Of a DNA stretch of 64,000 nucleotides, positions 58,452-64,000 are shown piece after piece (positions within the stretch are counted from its first letter, which is position 1; every line of letters starts with the position of its first letter). This DNA comes from Chthonomonas sp. UBA2362 (GTDB lineage: Bacteria; Armatimonadota; Fimbriimonadia; Fimbriimonadales; Fimbriimonadaceae), in assembly GCA_002344135.1 (NCBI GenBank), contig DDTO01000004.1, positions 423,591 through 487,590 on the forward strand, written 5' to 3'. A program made the translations under genes and the position numbers. The notes under the pieces were generated by a model that made no database searches, was not told the origin of the DNA, and saw nothing but the letters and a program-made list of their open reading frames with translations.

Positions 58452-59606
58452 ATGACGGCCCTGATCCTCGCGCTCTCGCTGAATGTCGCCGGTCAACCGA
58501 TCGTGGTCAACAGCCTTGCCTCGCTCCGCGCGGCCGTTCAGTCGGCGACTCCCGGCGCCACGGTCCTTCTGGCTCCGGGCACCTATACGGGCGGGATCTT
58601 TCTCTCCGACATCCACGGTCAGGCCGGACAGCCCATCACGATCGCCGGCCAAAGCTCGACCAATCCACCCATCATCCAGGACGGCAGCACCGCCTTCCAG
58701 ATCTCGAAGACCAGCCACATCGTCCTGAGGGACTTCGTCATCCGGCGGATGGCCAACAACGGGATCAACATCGACGACGGCGGGGTTCGAACACAGCCCT
58801 CTCACCACATTCGGATCGAACGGCTCGACGTTTCCGAGCTACCCACGGGCATTCACGACGGGATCAAATTGAGCGGCGTCGACGACTTCGTCGTTCAGGA
58901 CTGCATCGTCAAGGCCTGGGGTGGCTCGGCGATCGATATGGTGGGCTGCCATAAGGGCGTGATCCGGGCGTGCCTATTCCAAAACGGCGGAGATAGCGGC
59001 GTCCAGGCCAAGGGCGGGTCGAGCGACGTCGCCGTCTACGGCTGCCGCTTCGTGGACTACGGTCAGCGAGGCGTGAACCTCGGCGGCTCGACCGATTTCG
59101 AGTTCTTCCGCCCCCCGATCGAGACCATGACGGAAAAGTACGAGGCCAAGAACCTCACCGTCGAGGGATGCACCTTCGTGCGCGGGCGCGCGCCGGTCGC
59201 GTTCGTCGGGGTGGACAGGGCGACCGTCGCCTATTGCACGATCTACCAACCCGAGCGCTGGGCCATGCGGATTCTTCAGGAGACGGTCGCCGCCGGATTC
59301 GTCCCGTGCCGGTCGGGCGCGTTTCGTAAGAACCTCGTCGTCTTCACTTCGACGCAATGGGGCGAAGGCGGCGTGAACATCGGGCCGAACACCTATCCGC
59401 GCTCTTTTCGCTTCGAAGGAAACTTCTGGTATTGCACGGATCGCCCGGACCGGAGCACGCCGACCCTGCCGACCGCCGAGATCGGGGGCACCTATGGGGT
59501 GAACCCACAGGCGACGCTCGTACCCCCCGGCACGGTGACCGTTCCTTCGAACAGCCCGGCGCGCGCTATCGGCGCCCATGCCTGGGTGGAGGGCAAGTCT
59601 CGCTGA
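58452..59606 (+). CDS. Right-handed parallel beta-helix protein
   Basis: 384 residues. Short N-terminal hydrophobic signal (MTALILALSLNVAGQ), then PbH1-type coils: TVLLAPGTYTGGIFLSDI, HIVLRDFVIRRMANNGINID, HHIRIERLDVSELP, DDFVVQDCIVKAWGGSAIDM, DVAVYGCRFVDYGQRGVNLG, EAKNLTVEGCTFVRGRAPVA. The fold is that of pectate lyases, polysaccharide lyases and tail-spike-like proteins. Catalytic residues were not assigned. Leaderless-type promoter. Confidence 0.82.
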   Translation: MTALILALSLNVAGQPIVVNSLASLRAAVQSATPGATVLLAPGTYTGGIFLSDIHGQAGQPITIAGQSSTNPPIIQDGSTAFQISKTSHIVLRDFVIRRMANNGINIDDGGVRTQPSHHIRIERLDVSELPTGIHDGIKLSGVDDFVVQDCIVKAWGGSAIDMVGCHKGVIRACLFQNGGDSGVQAKGGSSDVAVYGCRFVDYGQRGVNLGGSTDFEFFRPPIETMTEKYEAKNLTVEGCTFVRGRAPVAFVGVDRATVAYCTIYQPERWAMRILQETVAAGFVPCRSGAFRKNLVVFTSTQWGEGGVNIGPNTYPRSFRFEGNFWYCTDRPDRSTPTLPTAEIGGTYGVNPQATLVPPGTVTVPSNSPARAIGAHAWVEGKSR

Positions 59607-59680
59607 CGCTTCGGGTGCGGTCGTTCCGCAACGCGCCCGCCACTAGAGGCGGCGACGATCCGGAAGACACTGGGCCAGGC

Positions 59681-60667
59681 CTATTCGACGAGAGTCCACT
59701 TCTCCTTCTTAGCCTTGTCCCAGTCAGCGACGAAGCTCCACCAGTTCCTGAGCGGGCGGCCCTGATAGGTTAGCTTGTGTCCTAGCCCGGGTATAGCCTG
59801 TAGCCAGTAGATCCGCCATTTGATCGGGTCGCGATCCCAGCGATCCGCGTTCATCCGCTGGGTCTTGCCGATCCCCTCCGGCTTCCAATCCTCGATGTCG
59901 GTCTCGACATAGCGCGGGTTGGCCCAGTCGTAGTCTTTCTCGCTATTAGGGGCATAGTGGGTCCAGCCACAGCGGGCAGGGTTCGTTACGATCTTGTGAG
60001 AGGCGTCGCTGCCCACGAACTTGCCCCAGAAAAGAAGCTCGCTCCACTTGTCCGGCGGCGTGGTCTCCCGGCCGTCGACGTGGTTGAGGAGGTGCTCCAG
60101 CTGATGCATGTGGTTCTCGAGCATCTCACCAAGGCCACGGCCGTAGTTGTAGTGGTAAACGGTGTAAGTTCTTGAGAAGACCGGCAGGTCCTTCTGGTCA
60201 CGATTCGAGTTGCTTACGTCGCCGGTTGGGCTCGACATGTTCGATTCCCACAAGCCGATCTTGCCGTGGTAGCCCCACATCCAGATCTCGTCGACGCCCT
60301 GTTCTTCCACCAGCTTCTTCGCGTCGATGCGCTCCATGATCGCGTTATAGTCGGGCAGCGGCGCATCGTTCCCTCGGGCGGGACGGAGGGGGATAGCCTC
60401 CTTGTACTCCACCTGGCCGACGACCCGGTAGCGCAGGGAGGGCGGATTTTGGGTCTTGTAGCCCCGGAAGCGGGAGCCCTCCTCAAGCGCCTTGGCGGCA
60501 TCGATGGTCAGCGCGCGGGTCTTCGCCCGGAGATCGGCGTAGCTGCCTCCAACATCGTGGGTCACGCTCTGGTCGATCTCGTCGCCTCTGCAGGGAAAGA
60601 ACGAAACGACGAACACCTCGATCGTGGCCGTTTGGGCGAGGGTGGCGGCGAGAAGGGTAGCGATCAT
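59681..60667 (-). CDS. Exported protein of unknown function
   Basis: 328 residues. N-terminal signal MIATLLAATLAQTATI. The mature part is rich in Trp, Tyr and His: VDEIWMWGYHGKIGLWESNM, TYTVYHYNYGRGLGEMLENH, MHQLEHLLNHVDG, ARCGWTHYAPNSEKDYDWAN. Regular H/E residues (ENHMHQLEHLLNHVDG) could bind metal, but I cannot assign a family. Longer in-frame start adds a Cys-containing N-terminus, less likely. Confidence 0.7.
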   Translation of the reverse strand: MIATLLAATLAQTATIEVFVVSFFPCRGDEIDQSVTHDVGGSYADLRAKTRALTIDAAKALEEGSRFRGYKTQNPPSLRYRVVGQVEYKEAIPLRPARGNDAPLPDYNAIMERIDAKKLVEEQGVDEIWMWGYHGKIGLWESNMSSPTGDVSNSNRDQKDLPVFSRTYTVYHYNYGRGLGEMLENHMHQLEHLLNHVDGRETTPPDKWSELLFWGKFVGSDASHKIVTNPARCGWTHYAPNSEKDYDWANPRYVETDIEDWKPEGIGKTQRMNADRWDRDPIKWRIYWLQAIPGLGHKLTYQGRPLRNWWSFVADWDKAKKEKWTLVE

Positions 60668-60739
60668 GCCTCTTTCTACCCCTGTCTGGGGGCATGTTTG
60701 CATCATGTTGTTCGTGCCTTTCCCCTTCCGAGGCAGATC

Positions 60740-61747
60740 CTATGGGATCGGAAGAGAATAGACGACGAGACCGAAACCAGTAGCCATGCGACTGCCAGCC
60801 GCCAGAGCGAGGAAGGGTGTCGTCCGGGCGTTTGCGCGGGAAAGGAACGCCGATGCTTCGGCCTCGGAGCTAAAGCCGTAACCTTGAAAGTCTCCCAGGA
60901 TGGTGGTCGTCATTTGAACACGCACGCGTTCCGGCAATCGGTCCGCGCTGCCATTGAAGTTCTCGACTCTCTCGAATTCGGGATAGAACTTCATCAACGA
61001 ATCGAGTACGGCACTTTGGCGATCTCTCAGCTTGGCTGCCCACTCCTCTTCCTTGGCCACGATCAGGCGGGTGATGACGTGCAGATCACGAGCTCGCTGA
61101 TCTCTGCTCAAGGCATCTCGGCCTCGGACCTCGAACTTCAAACCCCTGAGTGTGCTATACCCAACGCCGATTTCTCTTTCCGCGGCAACCGCTGGAACCT
61201 CGCGTGAGCTTGGCCGCACTGGTCGCTCCTGCAGGGAGCGGACCGTCTCCGGAGAAGGCGTTGGCTGAAGGTAAACCGTGACTGCTTTGGAGCCGTCACT
61301 CAGTGCCAGAGCAAGGGAGGGTAACACCGTATAGTTAGCGTCGCCGACGTCCTCATGGTTCATGCTCGGTGGGCCGAAGCATGCCCGAACCAGCCGGGAC
61401 AGTTCTGGGTGGTTCCCGACCGAGAACACCCCGGACGACCGGAGAGCCGTCTGAAGTTCCTCCAGTGCGGCATGGTGCCGCTCCTTGGCAGGAAGGTCGT
61501 AGAGCTGCTGGTGAACCAGATAGGCTCGACCGTTGACAACCTCGAAATCGAACTCGTGTTGCCGGGCGTTCTTCTGCAGATCCGCACCCTCTGGCTGGCG
61601 CTGTTGGAACCAGGTCGGTATTTCACCATCGTCAAGGGTCGCAATCACTCTCGCGATCGGTCTCGGTATGTTCTCAAGAGACGTCGATGCCTGATTCGCG
61701 GAGGCAAGGCTCGTTAGCACCGCGAGCCCATAAAAAACGCTATACAT
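60740..61747 (-). CDS. Exported protein of unknown function
   Basis: Not recognised. 335 residues with N-terminal signal MYSVFYGLAVLTSLASANQA. Contains a helical RAYLVHQQLYDLPAKERHHA region, a possible beta stretch (LALALSDGSKAVTVYLQPTP) and a C-terminal FQGYGFSSEAEASAFLSRAN. Second gene of the poly-G-promoted operon; its ATG is 3 nt after the upstream stop, with AGAGGA as ribosome-binding site. Operon layout (small exported protein, then larger exported protein) mirrors 12450-10871. Confidence 0.68.
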   Translation of the reverse strand: MYSVFYGLAVLTSLASANQASTSLENIPRPIARVIATLDDGEIPTWFQQRQPEGADLQKNARQHEFDFEVVNGRAYLVHQQLYDLPAKERHHAALEELQTALRSSGVFSVGNHPELSRLVRACFGPPSMNHEDVGDANYTVLPSLALALSDGSKAVTVYLQPTPSPETVRSLQERPVRPSSREVPAVAAEREIGVGYSTLRGLKFEVRGRDALSRDQRARDLHVITRLIVAKEEEWAAKLRDRQSAVLDSLMKFYPEFERVENFNGSADRLPERVRVQMTTTILGDFQGYGFSSEAEASAFLSRANARTTPFLALAAGSRMATGFGLVVYSLPIP

Positions 61748-61750
61748 TAC

Positions 61751-62233
61751 CTAATCCTCTTCAGTTATCGGGAAAATCCCAAACACGAACCCCGGGTTCT
61801 CATGCCACTCGCGATCACGCCGAAGTTTCAAACCTGTCCCCAGGTCATCCTCGTGCCATTCGAACTCCTGCCATCCCAGTTCGCGATCCCAAAGCACGAT
61901 ACCTCTTCCGACATGCATCGAGGGCAAGACATACTGAACAATGTCCCACTGGTATGTCACTTGAGTAGAAGATAGGGGTGTGAACTTCGCGTGCCAGGTC
62001 GGCGGGTTCTGAACCGCAGCGCCGATTACGCGCTGGTACTGTACATCATTGCCTTTTACACCCATGACCGTGATCGCCGAGGGACCAGTATTGCCGACCT
62101 CATGAACGATCTTCGTCCACCTCGCAGAAACGAGCGAAAACGAACTCTGCTTCCAGTCGCCAGCTAAGCCAGCTGAGGAGACGAGAGTCCCTACAAAGAT
62201 CATAGCAAGTTTCGGATACAGGCCACTTTCCAT
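61751..62233 (-). CDS. Small exported protein of unknown function
   Basis: 160 residues with a signal peptide (MESGLYPKLAMIFVGTLVSS, cleavage near LAG). Mature region of beta-sandwich look: KQSSFSLVSARWTKIVHEVG, ITVMGVKGNDVQYQRVIG, TQVTYQWDIVQYVLPSMHVG, and many Trp/Glu residues (WDRELGWQEFEWHEDDLG). Not recognised. First gene of an operon with the 335-residue protein; preceded 7 nt upstream by TAGGAT in a promoter with a G10 tract. Confidence 0.7.
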   Translation of the reverse strand: MESGLYPKLAMIFVGTLVSSAGLAGDWKQSSFSLVSARWTKIVHEVGNTGPSAITVMGVKGNDVQYQRVIGAAVQNPPTWHAKFTPLSSTQVTYQWDIVQYVLPSMHVGRGIVLWDRELGWQEFEWHEDDLGTGLKLRRDREWHENPGFVFGIFPITEED

Positions 62234-62240
62234 GAAACAA

Positions 62241-62267
62241 ATCCTACCCCCCCCCCGGCTCAGTCAA
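62241..62267 (-). promoter_or_regulatory. Promoter with G10 tract in the -35/-10 spacer
   Basis: Minus strand: TTGACT (62262-62267), 15-nt spacer made of GAGCC plus ten G (62247-62256), TAGGAT (62241-62246), 7 nt, ATG at 62233. Same CTTGAC start, spacer length and TARGRT -10 as at 12457-12483 although the genes are unrelated. Confidence 0.6.
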
Positions 62268-62333
62268 GCCCCAATCTGAATTGCCTGCACTTTCGTACTT
62301 TTCGGTGTGCTGATCGGACGGTATCGTTTGGGT

Positions 62334-63164
62334 TCAGTAAATATGCAGATCCAAGCTGGCGCGCTCCAACCGAGCCGCCAGCCCTGCCGCCCCCACCGCC
62401 CGCAAGGCCTCCGCCCCACCGACCCAATCGGGCGCCGACTCGGGCAGCACGACCGGCGCGTCGAGGCGCATCGTCACGACCTTCCGAAAAAGCCGAGCCC
62501 GTTCGGTGTCCTCGGACGGACGGCTCCACGCCTCGACGACACGATCCAACGTCCCGTGGGCGAGCAGCAGGGAGGCCGCCGACTTCGGTCCGATCCCTTT
62601 GATGCCCGGGATGCGGTCGGACGGGTCGCCGCAGAGCGCTTTGAAGTCCACGACCTGCGCAGGCAGAACGCCCAGTCGCTCGACGACCTGTGGGACCCCG
62701 ATGCGTTCCGGCGCGCCGCCCCCGCGCCGCGGCGAGAGGACGGTGGTCCGCTCGTCCACGAGTTGGTAGGCGTCGCGATCGGTCGTGTAGAGGAGGGCCT
62801 CGCCGTCGAAGACGGCCCTTGCAGACGCCATCAGATCGTCGGCTTCGAAGCCCGAAGCCTTCCCGACCCCGAACGCGAAGGATCGGCAGAGGTCGGGGAG
62901 TCGATCGAGCTGCACGAGGATGTCCGCGTCGAACTCCCGACCGCCCTGGTACGCCGGCCAGAGCTCGTTCCGGTACGTATCGACTCCCAGGGTGTCCCAC
63001 GCGACGAACACGCGGCCTGGCCGCTCGGCTTCGTAAAGCCGCAGGAGTATGGAGAAAAACCCGATGATCGCATTGATCGGCTCCCCGTCGCGCGACTTCG
63101 GAGTGCTGTGGTAGGCGCGATGGGCGAGGTTGTCGCCGTCGACGATAAGGATCGCTTCGGACAT
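62334..63164 (-). CDS. Stand-alone 5'-3' exonuclease / flap endonuclease
   Basis: 276 residues, equal to the N-terminal nuclease of DNA polymerase I or to ExoIX/Xni, with no polymerase part. Metal-site motifs: ILIVDGDNLAHRAYHSTPKS, FVAWDTLGVDTYRNELWP, ASGFEADDLMASARAV, LYTTDRDAYQLVDER, and the helix-hairpin-helix/H3TH region DRIPGIKGIGPKSAASLL. Acidic residues of both metal sites are visible. Likely removes RNA primers or flaps. The ATG at 63164 (MSEAILIVDGD) is preferred over an upstream in-frame start. Confidence 0.9.
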   Translation of the reverse strand: MSEAILIVDGDNLAHRAYHSTPKSRDGEPINAIIGFFSILLRLYEAERPGRVFVAWDTLGVDTYRNELWPAYQGGREFDADILVQLDRLPDLCRSFAFGVGKASGFEADDLMASARAVFDGEALLYTTDRDAYQLVDERTTVLSPRRGGGAPERIGVPQVVERLGVLPAQVVDFKALCGDPSDRIPGIKGIGPKSAASLLLAHGTLDRVVEAWSRPSEDTERARLFRKVVTMRLDAPVVLPESAPDWVGGAEALRAVGAAGLAARLERASLDLHIY

Positions 63165-63223
63165 CTGGGAGTATGTTGGCAGACTCGTGTAACCCGGGCG
63201 GCCCGCCATCCGTCCCAAACTCG

Positions 63224-63817
63224 ATGGTACTCGCCAACCTCGTCTTCGTCGCCTTGCAAAACGCCGGCTACATGAGCCTCGCCTCGTATCCCGCGGGTTC
63301 AGCCATCGCCGATCCCGAGGCTCCGGGTGGCCATGGCGCCTCCGACAGTTTCCCCGCCCCCATCACCCGCAAGGAACTTCGCGGAAAGGGCCTGACCGCG
63401 CTCCTGCTACCTTCCAAGGCCGGCGTCGTGCTTCATATCGGCAACGACAGGAGCGATTCCTGGCTGCGCGCTTCCGACGGCAGCCTGCAGGGCTGGCTCG
63501 AGGCCAAGGACGCCACCGGCAAGTGGCGGCCGATCGAGTATCACCACTGGGCCTGGTGCGGGAACAGCCGCCACCGCGTGAATCTGCCCAAGGGTCAGGA
63601 GTTTCGCTACTTCGTCCGGATAGCGCAGGGCAGCCTGCGAACCACGATCCGCTGGAAGCTGGCCCAGGAGGGTCAAGAACTCGTCTCGACCGAGGTGACC
63701 TACGACATGGCTCCCCAGCGCTTCTCGCTGAGCCCCGAGGTCGCACGGCAGTACGAATTGGAAGCCGAGTGGCAGCCGCCGACGCTGAAACCGAAGGGAA
63801 ACCCGACCGGCGGCTGA
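63224..63817 (+). CDS. Exported protein of unknown function
   Basis: 197 residues from ATG 63224, with an N-terminal hydrophobic stretch (MVLANLVFVALQNAGYMSLA). A beta-rich single domain: GKGLTALLLPSKAGVVLHIG, WLRASDGSLQGWLEAKDATG, YHHWAWCGNSRHRVNLPKGQ, and a C-terminal EVARQYELEAEWQPPT. Not recognised. Its first possible start at 63173 is divergent from and near the exonuclease gene start. Confidence 0.65.
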   Translation: MVLANLVFVALQNAGYMSLASYPAGSAIADPEAPGGHGASDSFPAPITRKELRGKGLTALLLPSKAGVVLHIGNDRSDSWLRASDGSLQGWLEAKDATGKWRPIEYHHWAWCGNSRHRVNLPKGQEFRYFVRIAQGSLRTTIRWKLAQEGQELVSTEVTYDMAPQRFSLSPEVARQYELEAEWQPPTLKPKGNPTGG

Positions 63818-63979
63818 CGGGCTCCGCCCGCTCCCCTTTCCCCCCGGTTCTGTCCGGTCCCCTCTCCCGCCGGTTCCTTCCGGTTCCCTCTCCCGTTTGC
63901 GGGGGAGGGCTGGGGAAGGGTAGCGCCGGCGCGGATCGTGATAGCGCCGTGCGGAGTAATCGGTAGCGGCCGTCGCTCT

Positions 63980-64000
63980 CCCCCTCGTCTCGACGAGGGG
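63980..64000. repeat. Dispersed palindromic repeat, copy C (cut by the window end)
   Basis: CCCCCTCGTCT facing CGACGAGGGG; matches the first module of copies A and B. The stretch 63818-63979 carries further C/T-G/A palindromes (CCCTCTCCCG ... GCGGGGGAGGG) and no gene. Confidence 0.65.

Overview
This is GC-rich bacterial chromosome carrying housekeeping genes, a large flagellar operon and many exported proteins. Several traits fit the Fimbriimonadia/Armatimonadota: two proteins end in PEP-CTERM sorting signals (PEPS/PEPG, a hydrophobic stretch, an Arg-rich tail), there is a prepilin-like protein with an FTLIELLVVIAIIAIL-type N-terminus, a dockerin-like protein, a DUF5703-type glycoside hydrolase, and many secreted proteins I do not recognise. 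The phylum is an inference from gene content; no rRNA lies in the window. I see no transposase, integrase, phage module or CRISPR array.

Layout. 1-3.7 kb (minus): partial aspS, atpG, atpA, a palindromic-repeat spacer and two tandem ClpS-like genes. The usual atpBEFH genes are not upstream of atpA. 3.8-10.8 kb (plus): HD-GYP sensor, DUF5703/GH95-like enzyme, MGMT-like gene with an apparent frameshift, aquaporin, ispG. 10.9-13.7 kb (minus): exported proteins of unknown function; two form an operon driven by a promoter whose -35/-10 spacer holds nine G, and this operon is bracketed by two copies of the 27-bp 3' end of ispG. 13.8-28.1 kb: metabolic, transport and envelope genes (M24 peptidase, two GNATs, redoxin-cytochrome-copper enzyme, CPA2 antiporter, anti-sigma factor, metallophosphoesterase, M61 peptidase, DapA-family enzyme, tRNA-Arg, TauE/SafE, beta-propeller). 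28.3-28.7 kb: tRNA-Val, a GIY-YIG gene and a D-armless tRNA-like copy, forming a unit of about 310 bp. 28.9-34.8 kb: amidohydrolase, prepilin-like protein, serine hydrolase, PEP-CTERM protease, dockerin-like protein. 35.0-39.8 kb: a 1583-residue alpha-glucuronidase-like/esterase fusion. 39.8-47.9 kb: candidate small RNA, smpB, tandem FKBP lipoprotein, MFS/spermidine-synthase fusion, Gly/Thr-repeat lipoprotein, PEP-CTERM protein, YCII, CsbD and DUF1328 genes. 48-51 kb (minus): obg-nadD-rsfS and a TPR membrane protein. 51-58.3 kb (minus): flgB-flgC-fliE-fliF-fliG-fliH-fliI-fliJ-lytic transglycosylase-MotE-like, mostly with 4-nt stop/start overlaps. 58.4-64 kb: beta-helix protein, more unknown secreted proteins (one operon with a second poly-G promoter), a stand-alone 5'-3' exonuclease and dispersed repeats.

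Two signals run through the window. First, at about ten genes a TANNNT hexamer ends only 6-8 nt before the start codon and no Shine-Dalgarno is present, which suggests leaderless transcription as a major mode; other genes have clear Shine-Dalgarno sequences or are translationally coupled. Second, the two poly-G promoters share a CTTGAC -35, a 15-bp spacer containing G9 or G10, and a TARGRT -10, and both drive operons of unknown exported proteins. They look like phase-variable promoters. These, with the GIY-YIG/tRNA unit, are the observations most worth following up.
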